From Diphasiastrum complanatum (taxonomy: Eukaryota; Streptophyta; Lycopodiopsida; Lycopodiales; Lycopodiaceae), in the NCBI GenBank assembly GCA_029204225.1, contig CM055109.1, positions 36,096,496-36,160,495 of the forward strand: a stretch of 64,000 bases of DNA, in the 5' to 3' direction. Position 1 is the first letter of the stretch; each line of letters begins with the position of its first letter. The translations under genes and the position numbers were made by a program. Positions 37,555 through 49,839 of this stretch are shown here, piece by piece. The notes beneath the pieces were generated by a model. The model saw only the letters and a program-made list of their open reading frames with translations, was not told the DNA's origin and did no database searches.

Positions 37555-37738
37555 TTGTATATGACCACTCAAAACAAATGTAAATCACTCATGCATGTCC
37601 AAAAACACTCTTAGAATCAACATGCAATCAATCCATGCAACCATAGTATCACAATTTAGGAAAAGGCTAGCATGCAATTAGAACAATTACGGGTTTTGTC
37701 AATTTTTTTGCTCACAAAACTGCCAAAATTTCAAATGG

Positions 37739-37850
37739 CCATAACTTGAGATACAATGCACCAAATTAGGTGCTGTAAAGCACAGTACGGAGGACGACCA
37801 AGTGATTGAGATGTTAGCCTCATCAGCCTACCACCTAGGCTTCACACATG
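37739..37850 (+). repeat. Inverted-repeat arm, left conserved block
   Basis: Best-conserved part of the left arm; pairs with 41440-41560 on the other strand. Confidence 0.75.
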
Positions 37851-39394
37851 TGAGAACAAAAGGTCTGAAATTCTATAGTAGGGCATCATTTTCAAGGCCA
37901 TATGTTGTAAGATCATGTAAACACATCCCCTAGCCCAAAAGTAATGTTACCAACAATATTAAATGGTCTATTAGACTTCCATGAAACATTCATACAGGTC
38001 CTAAGAAGCAATATGAGTTGAGAATGATCCATCCCCCCAAAATCACCAAAAAATGTTATTTTTGACCTTCTACAAGCTCAATTCATGGTAAATTCAGGGA
38101 AAGCTCTATAAGGCATTTTTCAACAACCTACTATCCAACTTCATGAAAAAAAAAAACAAGCAAAAATGATTATTTTTAGCTATTTTCCTATTTTTCTTCA
38201 CTATAAAGTGGAAATTCATGACATGCAACTCTTTCTCAACCACATGTAACTCAATTTACAAAATTATAGCCATCCTAATGATATGTTCTTGCTGGATTTT
38301 AGCTCTTACTATCAATTTTGAGTCAAAAACTATGAAAAACAAGCAATTTTTGATCAAACCATAGCCTAGAACCATAAATCATGAAAAGAACCGGCATGCA
38401 TCATTAATTTCATCATTAATGATCCATATTACACTTGCTGGAAAATTCAAATCTACATAAAATTTGAGTTACACAAGAAAAAGCTCCAAAAAAACACCAC
38501 AAATTGGCTTTCAAGGACAATTCTCCGTAAAACCCCAAATTTTATTGAGAGAAATGGATCTTAGCAACATGAAAATGGACACTGGGAGAATACACCCACT
38601 TGCACTCTTATTATCCCCTTGGATGAGAGTACCAATTGATCCACACCAAAATTTTGACAAAAAGCAACACCACTCCAAGTTCTCCGATCTTCGTAAGCCT
38701 TGTTGTAATACCAATGTAAGGGAAAGCTCCTCAAGATCATGCTTACAAGACAAAACAATAGAGAACACCGCATGTAGAAACCAACCAACCAAGTAGAAGC
38801 AACCGATCAATCTCTAGAGGCTTCACCGCCAAGCCAAGGATTAGGAAGCAAGAGTAGAGAGAGAGGACCCGACAATGAATCACCAAAACTATGGAGTAGG
38901 ATGAGTTTGTCCATCTTAAATAGGCTTAAGACCCCCCTGTGCATGTGGTAATGCAAGGACTTACCTCTCCTATTGATAGATCCAATTGCTATTGATACTC
39001 TACACATTCATTGACGGTCCCAAACCTTGTACTAACTCTAATTAGTGTATATGGGTCTCATAAGATTATTAAGTATTGTGTCGGCCATATTCAATATGAC
39101 GTGGCATAACTAATGATCTTGATTATCTGGAGTACCGTATATCCAAAACTAGGAATATACTGAACCCTATATTTTGGTCATGGACATGACATGTGCCATG
39201 TAATATTAACCGTCTTCTATCTTTAATTGCAAGAAGATACTGACTATCATATATGTAGTCTATATGGCAATTCAGGTATCGTCATAATAAATATTCACTT
39301 TTAAGATATTAAATTGTAATTTTGTGAAATATAATACATGTTTAATAGGTTGAAAAGTTCAAATTATAAGATAAAAAAGGTATTTTGACACATT

Positions 39395-40612
39395 TGAGAT
39401 CCGAATTTTGAGTTAAAACATTATTTTGACATATTTTTTTGCAGTACCACGCCGACGTGATAAGTGAAATAGCTAGAAAAGAAAAATGTGTAGCCTTCAA
39501 AGATAGCACACCGCATATTAAGTGTAATTTTTTTTTAATCACCTAGCACGTTGGCATGCCAAGTGATTCAGTCCCAAAAAAAAAAAAAAAATTCTTAGCA
39601 CGCCGGTGAACCATATTTGGAGGCTAGATTTTTTCTTTTTAAATTCAAAATTTTCTTATTTTGGCAATACATTATGGGATTTTTAACTATGTGCCAAACC
39701 ACAATTCCTATTAATAAACATTCAAGTAGTGGCATAAAAAAGGTAGCACACCATGTGCTATCTCTTTATTGACTCATGGCAAGAAAAAAAATTCGCAAAA
39801 CTTGCAAAATGCCAAGCCCCACTTACACCCTAGCAAATCTAACAAAATATTACATTTTACAAACTTGTTGACTAATTGATCATGAAACTTACAAAACACT
39901 AAATCTACCACTTTTATTAAGTTTTCTCTTAAACAAAATGATTGTGAACTTCTATATCCTTTGTTTGACCATGTAATACTAGATTTCTAGCAAAATGAAT
40001 ACAACTTCGATTACTACAAAAATGTATTGTTGCACTCATCTGCGGTTGCTCAAAATCTATAAGTACTACATTGCTAAATGCTCAATATATTGTTGGGCCT
40101 TGGCATTTTGAGAGTTTTGTGAGTCTATTCCTTGCCATAATTCAACAAAAAGATAGCACATGGTATGTTATCTTTTATGTGCCACTAGTTGAATGTTTAT
40201 CATTTAGAATTGTGGTTTGGTACATAGTTAAAACTACCACTATGGAATACCAAAGTAAAAAAAATTTGAATTAAAATTATGTTTTAGCATCCAAAGATAG
40301 CACTCCGCCGCGCCAAGAGAATCCCCCCCCCCCTCCCCCCCCAAAAAAAAAAAAAAAAATTGCTTTTTTGTTTTTGTCTTTTTTTTTTTTTTTTGCGGCA
40401 GAATTCTCTAGCACGCCGACGTGCTATCTTGGAGGCTGCAAAATAAATTTTTATGTTTCATTTAGCACACCAGCGTGCTGTCTTTGAAGGTTGCAAATTT
40501 GTTTTGTGGCTGATTTACGTAGCACACCGGCGTGCTATGTTTGGAGGCTGCAAAAAATATTCTAAAATAATGTTTTTACTCAAAATTTAGTTTTCACCTA
40601 GAATTGAAAATT
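39395..40612. mobile_element. Foldback/MITE-like palindromic element
   Basis: The segment about 39395-39835 pairs as an imperfect inverted repeat with about 40085-40612. Matching text includes CAAACCACAATTC with ATAAACATTCAA, AATTTTGAGT with AAACATTATTTT, and CAAAATGCCAAG near the loop. About 250 bp lie between the arms. The palindrome TAGCACRCCGRCGTGCTA and decayed forms occur near 39445, 39504, 39544, 39596, 39744, 40153, 40298, 40409, 40463 and 40520; the last three are spaced 54 and 57 bp. There is no coding capacity. Terminal repeats with internal subrepeats are typical of foldback elements. Confidence 0.7.
40320..40395. repeat. C-run, A-run and T-run cluster
   Basis: A C-rich run (40322-40342), A17 and T14 tracts follow one another inside the right arm of the foldback element. 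Confidence 0.9.
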
Positions 40613-41439
40613 TTGGCTTGAAATTTATCATTGCTACTGATCTAGTATGTTTTTCAGATTGTACTTGTTGTTTTACAGTCATTATTGATTGGATATAATA
40701 ATTGCATGTTAGTTGAAAAGTTAAAAGGGTATTTTTTTAAGCCAAAAATTGGGGTTTTTGGACTCAAAATGGGCTATAAGAACCATAATTGACTGAAATC
40801 AAAACTTTTGGTACTTGCATGTAATAGATTTATAGGGATATGGGTCTGATTGCATGTAATTGTGGATTAGATCCGCAAATTTTGGTCAAAATTGATAAAA
40901 AAAAACATAGTCTTTTTTTTTTTTATGGTTTTTGGACTAATTTTGGGGTTTTTCATATAATTTATGGCCAATACTTTGCATTCACATTTTCAAAGGTGTA
41001 ATGAAGCTGTAATAAGGCTGTCATGAAGTTTGGTTAGGATTGGACACCATTAAGAGTTTCAAAATGTCAAAAAACAATGTATTTTTAAGGACTTTTGAGC
41101 ATGAATACCTATCAAATGGTGGTCTGAACCTGTTGGATCTCATTACAAGCTTAAAGATATGATGTATTGCCTCTTATTTGAGCCATCATGCATCCAATTT
41201 GTGAGGCTTGCACCACTATGTTAAAGTTTTGCTTGTTGGAGTCCAAAAATGCATTTTTTGCATAACCTGAGCCTATGATTGCTTGCTGGACCTGATAGAA
41301 GCCTATATGACTCTCTAATAAACCTTTGAAGAGTGTTTTTAACCTCTCATTGGATGCTTATTGGGCTATAGATGGATTTATAATAGATCAACCTTGAGAA
41401 AGTGCACCCTCCTACCTATTTTTTGGTCAGTTACAGCTT

Positions 41440-41560
41440 GCACGTGTGAAGCCTAGGTGGCAAGGTAATGTGGCAAGTGTCTTATAGACCTACTCTCCCT
41501 CCGTACTGTGCTTTACAACGACCATTTGGTGTCTTGTAGAGAAAGTTAAGGCTACCGGAA
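41440..41560 (-). repeat. Inverted-repeat arm, right conserved block
   Basis: Reverse-complement partner of 37739-37850; see the large inverted-repeat element. Confidence 0.75.
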
Positions 41561-42119
41561 GTTTGACAATTTTTGAACTAAAATTCCAAAAAATTTCGAT
41601 TTGTTATGACACATGCATGCATGTAACTCAGTTTAGTGCTTTTATGTTGATGAAAATGTATGGATAGACCTGTATGCATGTTTGGATGCATGGTACTCAG
41701 AGGAAGTTTCATTTTTTGACAATTCTAGCTTAAAAAGTTGATTTCCCAGTTTCCAGGCCATCTACGTAAAAAAATTGAATTTTTTTTTTAGAAATCATTG
41801 CATGTTGTGATGCATGCCGGTTTTTTGGGATCAGTAAAGACCAAGTATAATGGAAATCTAAATGGAACAATTTTTATGTTGATTTATATGGGTGTTTGTT
41901 AATAATTGAGTGTGGCACTTGATTAGTTGAACTAGTTACTCGTTCTAAGGACAGAACTGGTTTAAGGGGGAAAGAATGTTACATCCACGTCCAATATGTG
42001 GGATTTGGAATAATTCCTGACATGGATAGCCGGTCACTCCAGTGTATGTGGTTATTAGTTTTGCCTCATCATTGCGGGCTTCGTTGATAAAATAGTTAAT
42101 AATTTTATGAGGATCCAGA

Positions 42120-42460
42120 TCTATAATTGGACATAGGAGCACTTGCATGGTGTTTGACTGCTATAATGCAAGAATAGGAGGTCAATTGCTATTCCAAGTT
42201 GCATGGGATCCTAAGAGGAACATTCTCTCCTCATGGAAGAGAATATATACTAGTGGAAACTCGCTCATCTACTTATTGGATTTTTTGATCCTTGTAGCCA
42301 GGAGTCCCTCTTCTCTTGCATTCATTCATCATGGCATGGGGTTGAAGTGGTTAGGGTATTGACTAGCCATGTCCTATTGGTTGGGTGGTTTTGCTCTACA
42401 GGTGTCCTTCTGGTTGCATGCAACAGGATCTAGTCAGATCTTCACTAGGCAATCCTTACA
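42120..42460 (+). pseudogene. Possible S-locus-glycoprotein-like fragment of a G-type lectin receptor
   Basis: A + strand frame (42147-42362) contains GGQLLFQVAWDPKRNILSSW followed by KRIYTSGNS. This resembles the stretch after the B-lectin domain in S-receptor-like kinases (WD-x-K/R-N-x-L-S-SWK-x-x-x-D-P-x-x-GN). Similarity is short and the frame ends in TGA at 42360. It lies on the opposite strand from the lectin pieces at 43.4-44.0 kb, so an inversion would be needed to join them. Confidence 0.35.
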
Positions 42461-43382
<922 letters not shown>

Positions 43383-43386
<4 letters not shown>

Positions 43387-43566
43387 CTTTGCCATATTGT
43401 GTCGCCCATATTGTTCAGCAAAACCAGATTTCCGAATTCTTGCAGGTCAATTGCTGCAATTGGACCAAGGGATAGCCATATTGAAGATCTGCGGGGATCA
43501 AGGAGGCTCACTTGTCCTTGATCTGTGATTGCAATACTGAAATTTTAAAAAACTGGTGTGTTTTTG

Positions 43567-43598
<32 letters not shown>

Positions 43599-44045
43599 CT
43601 TTGCCATATTGTGTCGCCCATATTGTTCAGCAAAACCAGATTTCCGGATTCTTGCAGGTCAATTGCTGCAATTGGACCAGGGGATAGCCATATTGAAGAT
43701 CTGTGGGGATCAAGGAGGCTCACTTGTCCTTGATCTGTGATTGCAATACTAAAATTTTAAAAAACTGGTGTGTTTTTGTTCGCGCTCCACACGATAACTC
43801 CAACTTCAGATGCATTCCTATATTTTGTACCCATAATTACAAAAAAAAGATACTAGCCTGTGTCGTCGATGTCGAAGAATCCCAGCCCAAAAGTCTCATT
43901 GTCACTCATTTCTACAAGATGGTACGATCCAAGAGTTACGCTTCCTGCAGCCTAAAAAGCTGGCAAGCTGCTGTTATTCACCACACTCCAACCTTTTGGC
44001 AAATTAATCTTCTTTGCATCTACTCCCCCATTCAGGTACACACTT
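43383..44045 (-). pseudogene. G-type (bulb) lectin receptor-like pseudogene with tandem duplication
   Basis: On the - strand the B-lectin domain can be followed from about 44045 down. Visible motifs are GSVTLGSYHLVEMSDNETFG and LGFFDIDDTG (about 43855-43950), VGVIVWSANKNTPVF (about 43760-43805), and AAIDLQESGNLVLLNNMGDT followed by IWQSL (about 43600-43675). The last segment is present twice, at 43383-43594 and from 43595, a 212-bp duplication with a few differences. In both copies the coding text ends right after WQS in a GA/CT microsatellite. A stop (LPAF followed by TAG, about 43957) and frameshifts make it a pseudogene. Intact relatives are plasma-membrane receptor kinases; no PAN or kinase domain is visible. 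Confidence 0.72.
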
Positions 44046-44330
44046 AAAGCACATGAAATCATTCAAACCAAAGTGCTTGAAGAGAGGTTGCCATCGTTTA
44101 AGGCCATGCATTCACTGCAATAGATCTTATCAATGTTCTACTAATCAGAGGAGTGGGGGTTATCACATGTCAATCTGATGTGTCTGAGGAGATGTAGTTG
44201 TTTATGGTCATGCACTTCACAGCAGCAAGCCTTACCCATTCACTAACAAGAGCTGTGAGCATGTCGATACGAACCTATAGCACTAAACTGGATTCCAAAC
44301 GGTTCAATACTCACAGGAAACATGCGTCCC
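44046..44330. other. Non-coding stretch, nothing recognised
   Basis: Lies between the lectin pseudogene and the CA-rich block, with no recognisable motif. Confidence 0.4.
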
Positions 44331-44779
44331 CAAATCACAAACCCTAAACGTGTGCACAAGCACATACACACAAACACATGCACGACACACAACACAGTGC
44401 GCACACCCACAAACACACGCACGACACGCAACACAGTGCGCACACCCACAAACACACGAAGACTCACATACACATACCCACACACACACACACAGTACTC
44501 CGTAAACACACACACACACTCCCTAAACTCACACACACACATACACACACAACACACACACACACACACCCTCCATAAACACACACATGGCACACACATA
44601 CACATACACCACACACACCTTCCATAAACACACACATGACACACACACACATACACAAAGCCACTAGGACACGCACACACAAGCATGCACACACGCACAT
44701 TTGCCATTGACGCATGTCCGCCATCGACGCGCACAACCATTGCCCGTCAACGACGGGCACAAGCAATACTCTTTACTAG

Positions 44780-44842
<63 letters not shown>
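44331..44842. repeat. CA-rich low-complexity block and (TG)27
   Basis: 44340-44690 is cryptically simple (CA)-rich sequence with a 43-bp direct repeat (AACACAGTGCGCACACCCAC around 44391 and 44431). 44789-44842 is a pure (TG) run. Open frames here are by-products. Confidence 0.92.
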
Positions 44843-44844
<2 letters not shown>

Positions 44845-45193
44845 ATATATGTTTATATATACATATATACCATAGGTCTCGCGGTACCACAATATAATAA
44901 TAATTTTTAAAAAAAAATTTACCTATACTTATCCGCCCCCGTCGCATTTCCTCTGAAATTTTTTTGCGCCCTCTTCCGCCCTGCCGTCGCTGCTGTTTTT
45001 GTCTGTCTGCCTTCGATTCCTTGCGTCGCCCTTCGTCCACGCAAAGCCCTGCCTTGCATCTGACTTGCTTCGCCTTGCCTTCGCTCATTTTTAGCGTCTC
45101 TCCAACAATGAACCCTGCTGTTTTTTTTTTTAAGCAATCCATCCTTCCAGCTTTAGCTTCATATGTATTTTTTCCCTAGTTTTTTCCATCGCA

Positions 45194-45286
45194 ATGGTGC
45201 AATTCGACCTTTTCGGTCTGTGGGACGAGGTGGACGTTGTCAGGCGGGTTGCCGACAAGACTAACAAGACCGGTCAGAAGATCGTT
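45194..45286 (+). pseudogene. Truncated start of a second hAT/DUF659-like gene
   Basis: ATG 45194 opens MVQFDLFGLWDEVDVVRRVA and continues DKTNKTGQKIVR, paralogous to the split start at 27701/31690. After GTTCGA (about 45286) the sequence changes to the GAGACTCGAA-type array, so the BED finger and everything after it are lost. The upstream region (CTCTTTACTAGTAT, TG microsatellite, GCGGTACC, GC-rich leader) parallels that of the first copy. Confidence 0.75.
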
Positions 45287-46060
45287 CGAGGGTCATTGTC
45301 AATTTGTGGAGAGACGAATTTTTGGAGACTCAAAACATGACTTTTTGGAGGTATTTTTGAGGTATTTCAAGGGTCAGTGTCTCAATATTTCGAGGTATTT
45401 TGAGGCATTTCGATGTATTTCGAGAGTTAGTGTCTCAATTTTTTGAGGTACATTTCGAGGGTTAGTGTCTCAATTTTTTGAGGTATTTTTAAGGGCTAGT
45501 GTCTCAATTTTTGAGGTACTTTTCGCGGTATTTTCGAGGTTTTGAGACTCAAAACTCGAATTTTTGGAGTCTCCAAATTTTCGAGACACAATTTGTGGAG
45601 AGGCAAATTTTCGAGACTCAAAATTTTTGAGTCTCAAAACTCAAATTTTTGGAGTCTACAAGTGTTCGAGACACAATTTGTGGAGAGACGAAATTTTGTG
45701 GAGAGACTCGAAACTTTCGAGATACATTTCGAGAGTCATTGTCAATTTGTGGAGAGACGAATTTTTGGAGACTCAAGACACGACTTTTTGGAAGTATTTT
45801 CGAGGTCCATTTCGAGGTATTTTGAAGGCTAGTGTCTCAATTTTTTGAGGTATTTCGAGGGTCAGTGTCTCGAGGTATTTCGAGGTACTTTTCGAACTAT
45901 TTCGAGATAATTTTTGAGGTATTTCGAGGTATTTTTTGAGGTACTTCGAGGTATTTTTCGAGGTTTTTCAAGGTACCTTCGAGGGTCAGTGTCTCAATTT
46001 GTGGAGAGACAATTTTTTGGAGATTTCAATTTTTGGAGATACATTTCGATCATGTTCTAG
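45287..46060 (+). repeat. Second block of the GAGACTCGAATTTTTGGAG-type array
   Basis: Same vocabulary and orientation as 24780-26640. The phrase GTCATTGTCAATTTGTGGAG occurs at 45292 and 45735 and matches copies at about 25711 and 26311. It also has an internal about 48-bp repeat of TTAGTGTCTCAATTTTTTGAG (near 45433 and 45480). It begins exactly where the truncated hAT coding sequence stops. Confidence 0.85.
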
Positions 46061-47814
46061 CTTTATACCATATTGTGATGAATGATTATTTAATGAAAAG
46101 ATCTTCCTTTGCCTAATCTGGTAGAACTTTGTCTAATTTGTCTAGTTTCTTGATTTCTTGTTTTTATCATATTTCTTTGATACTTATGAATGAAAACAAT
46201 ATCAGATTGTTGTGAGTCAATTTTAAACTTATTAATTTTTGTTTTTGTGCGATTTTTTATATTAATTTGTAGCCTTTTTTGTAAGTTTTTGGGAGGTACT
46301 ATTTTTTATTTATTTGGAGCTTTCATGACAAAGTTATGACAATTTAAGTGAAAATACCCAAAATTTAATTAGCTATTATTATTATTATTATTGTCTATTT
46401 TGGCTACATTTTGTTCATGTTCTTTTTTTATACTAGATTTAAGATTATTTATTAGTAGAACTATGCCTTGGCCTTTATTTAAATTAATATCGACACAATA
46501 ATGTGATATTTAGCAAAGTTATGAAAATTATTTCAAACTAGCTTAATTCTTATATTTGCCAAAAATAACCTTTGTATTTTTAAAAGGAGATATTCAATAT
46601 TTAATTTTTCAATTCTAAAATATTGTTGAAGCAAAATATTTTAAACAAATTTACATTTATTGTTTTTAAAATTTTCTATTTATTTTGTAAATATTTAATT
46701 TTTTCTATGGTCTCAATTTTTTTTTCAAACACAATGATGAATTGCTAAAAGACCTTATAATACATTTTTTTTGTACTTAAAATTTTTAATTTTTTGCTAA
46801 CACATCCAATGCACCAAAGAAATAACCAATTAAAAAATTGATTATTTAAAATAAAAAATTAGTCTTTAATTTCTCAAAAAAAAATGCTAAAAAACCTTAA
46901 ATTTTATAGAATCTAATTAACTTTCTTTTGTTGGAGCCCTATTTCTAATTGGTGTGCACTTTAGTCACTTATACCTTTTTAAATCTCTATAATATATATT
47001 TTATTTTGAGGTCAAAATTTAATATTATCAACACAAAATTAATCAGTTCAATGAGACCAATATTGTACAACTATCAATACTTCGGTAATTATCACTTTAG
47101 AATTATTGTCAAAGACATATTTTCTAGGTTGTTATACTTTTTATTTTATTTTATCAAATTTCAAACTTTGTGAATTCAAAGTTGTAAAATCAAAATTCAT
47201 TAGCAGACTCTATATTGTATAATGTTATTTGTACTCTATTTTCGTCTCTAAAAAAGTTATGTATAATGGTGAGAACTATTGTTTTTAATAAAAATCCATA
47301 CACACTTGTAAATTTTCGCTTGTTTATTGTGTGTATATATATGTCCTGTTGTCATCGTTTTATTGACGTTCTGACAATGTAAAAATTAACTTCCAATTTG
47401 TTGTAAAATCCATCTTGGGTCCAAAATTCACAAATTTCAAGATCAATACTTGGACAATCATTAACAATGGAATGAGATTATGAACCAAAAGATCATAATT
47501 AAAAAATTTGTGATGATGGTTTTTACACTTACATCCGCTTCTCTCACGCCAACGCGCTATGTGGGTCTGTCATACAGTGCACGAAAAAAAAAAACGAGAA
47601 GATCAATAGATGATATTGTAGCCATTATGCACATATCACTCTTATCTTGTCTGATCTTGAATGAATTGTTGTTCGCCATCGTTTGTGTATCTCATTCATT
47701 CATTTTATCAATTTCGCACACTGGTTAGATTATGTTGAATGTTGTGTTAATCTAAAACGTAGATTAGAAGTGCATGTCTACATTTTGGAGGACTGTGGGA
47801 ATGATACAGCTGGC
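46061..47814. other. A/T-rich stretch, nothing recognised
   Basis: 1.75 kb of strongly A/T-rich DNA, with a short (ATT) run near 46375-46392. No coding similarity or repeat partner was recognised. Confidence 0.45.
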
Positions 47815-48115
47815 AGTGACCAACAATCATACTTGAAATCCATCCGTCAGACAAAGAGCTACGCAAATGGAGGGAGAAAAATGACAAGGCAGTAGCCTTG
47901 CTATCTTCATCCATCGAAGATAGTCTCACACTTGACCTGGCTACACTCTCCAAGGCTAAGGAGATGTGGGATATGTTGCTCACGAGATTTCAAATGAAAT
48001 CAAGAAGTCAAATAATGATGTTGAAAGATTAGCTGACAAATCTATAGTGGGATGGGAAAGACCTCACTTCTTTTGTAAGGAAGATGAAAGATCTATTTTT
48101 GTCAATGGCAGGTGA
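47815..48115 (+). pseudogene. Ty1/copia gag (UBN2-type) fragment
   Basis: A + strand frame reading LREWREKNDKAVALLSSSIE, then LSKAKEMWDMLLTRFQMKSR and FVRKMKDLFLSMAGDED, characteristic of copia gag. Stops interrupt it (for example TAG after MMLKD). It ends where the opposed family C element begins at about 48116. Confidence 0.75.
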
Positions 48116-49620
48116 CGAGGATTCTTCTTGAGCAACATCCTTGTCTTTGAGGTCGACAAACTGATCCTCGATGAAGACTGTATCCCGGCTATACAAGATT
48201 TGCTGGGTATCAGGATCATACAACTTATAAGTATTATTAGATGAAGTATATCCGATCAGGATGGTCTTGAGACCTTGGAAGTCCAATTTTTTCCTCGTGT
48301 CTTTTGGGATCTGCGCGTAGGCAATGTACTCAAACACTCTTAGGTTCTTCAAAGAAGGCTTAGAGCTTGTCCACATCTTGTGGGGTGTCTTGTCTGAGAG
48401 GGCCTTGGTCGAAGACCCGTTTTGGACGTAGCTGCAATGGAGACAGCTTCAGTCCAGAATCTTTCAAACAACGATGCATGCAATAGCATACATTTGGCAG
48501 ATTCGACCAGAGTACGGTTCTTCCTCTCAACTAAGCCATTAGATTGAGGACTGCAAGGAGTGATGAATTGCTGCTCAATGCCTTGGCTTTGGAAGTCCTC
48601 CTTAAACTCGACAGAGATATATTTTCCACCGTTGTCTTACTTGAGGGCCTTGATCGTCCTTCCAATCTCCTTCTCTGCATGCTCATTGAAGATTATGAAG
48701 CGGTTGAAGGCTTATGATTTCTTCTTTATAGAATACACCATGGTCATTCTGGAAAATTCATCAATAAAGGTTATAAAATACTTGGCATCCTTCAGCGAAG
48801 GATTTTTCATCGGGCCACAAATATCTGAATGTACAACATCTAGCAATCCTCTAGCAATGTGCTGATGGCTTGATTTAAAAGGTTTCCTAGTCTATTTACC
48901 AACTAGACAGTCTTGACAGATAGGTAACTCGACTCTTTCGCGAGGATAGACGAGATCAAAAATAATAGATTGTCTAGACACTTGTTGTACAGCAGCATGA
49001 TTTAAATGACCAAGTCTATAATACCAAAGTAAACATTTATTTGAATGAATTGAAGTACTGAGAGCCTGACTAGAGGCAAGAAAGCAATGACTCAATTTGT
49101 ACAAGTATACGTGCTCTTTTCGAGTGCTAGGATCGTGCCTGTCCTAACACCTACTTTACACTGATCGCATTCGAATTCTACTCTACGTCCTAGATATGTG
49201 ATTCTGCTTACAAAGAGCACATTCGTAGATAAATTTGGTACATAAAGGACTTTAGAGAGTAGCTTAGACTGATCGTAGGGAAAGTTTAATCTTACAGTGC
49301 CTTCACCTTTAATAGCTTGTGTGCTATTGTCACCAAGGTGGACATATTTCTGGGTACTGTAAGGTATAGGACTCGAAACAACCAATGAGGCTAGTCATAT
49401 GCTGAGTGGCTCCATAATTCAGGAACCAAGAACTGTCGCTAGATGCTCCTTGATGGCTGGTCATGAAGGCATCATGATCCGCTTCTTGAATAGGCTGTGG
49501 AGCTTCTGCAGCTGCATTCGCCACTTGATTCGACTGCCCCTTGCTATTGTTCTTTGCTTGAAGTATTTGGCAGTTTTGTATTTCGTGGTTGTTTTGTTTG
49601 CAGTATCTGCATAACAGCTT
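48116..49620 (-). pseudogene. Copia pol fragment: knuckle, protease region, integrase, linker
   Basis: From upstream: a CCHC-type knuckle near 49610, protease region with NYGATQHM where DSGATQHM is expected (about 49430-49455), LSKVLYVPNLSTNVLFVSRI (about 49200-49260), integrase zinc-binding YYRLGH and CQDC (48.9-49.05 kb), core HSDICGPM and FITFIDEFSR (48.75-48.84 kb), then SPQSNGLVERKNRT with the third catalytic Glu (about 48.5 kb). Last comes a linker LRVFEYIAYAQIPKD (about 48290-48340) and FIEDQFVDLKDKD (48.14-48.18 kb). Stops and frameshifts occur repeatedly. The Asp-to-Asn change in the protease motif would remove the catalytic residue. Confidence 0.85.
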
Positions 49621-49839
49621 CTTCTTTGTCTACAGATTCGACTGTTCCTTGTGTTGAGCTGATTTCTGGTCTGGCTTTGATTTCTTCGAGCCTTTTTTCT
49701 TCTTCTGCTTTGTCGTGCTCTTCTTGGTGTACAAGGCAGTTGAGAAATTTGAGGTTTCGTTCCTCTGCGTGTCTTCCTGCAACAACATAGTAATGGCTCT
49801 CGAAGAGTCAATTCTGGATGAGTCGTTATGATCATCACC

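Larger units (their letters stand above)
37555..41900. mobile_element. Probable large inverted-repeat element (arms diverged)
   Basis: Two segments in opposite orientation share a pair of exact blocks. GTAAAGCACAGTACGGAGG occurs at 37775-37793 and, reversed, at 41498-41516. CCACCTAGGCTTCACAC occurs at 37831-37847 and, reversed, at 41444-41460. Spacing between the blocks is equal on the two sides (56 bp). Looser similarity (AACCGGCATGCATC-type and CATGCA-rich text) surrounds them. The whole is roughly centred on the foldback element at 39.4-40.6 kb. A long-TIR DNA transposon (Mutator-like) or two opposed copies of one repeat would explain it. No transposase was found and the outer ends are not defined. 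Confidence 0.5.

Noticed and set aside
41940-42000. Gypsy 3' end (purine tract AAGGGGGAAAGAA followed by TGTTACATCC)
   Set aside because: It looks like a PPT plus LTR start, but no pol sequence precedes it and no second LTR or end could be found, so it is too weak to annotate.
44243-44766. Cys/Val-rich frames on the - strand
   Set aside because: By-product of (CA)/(TG)-rich simple sequence, not a cysteine-rich peptide gene.
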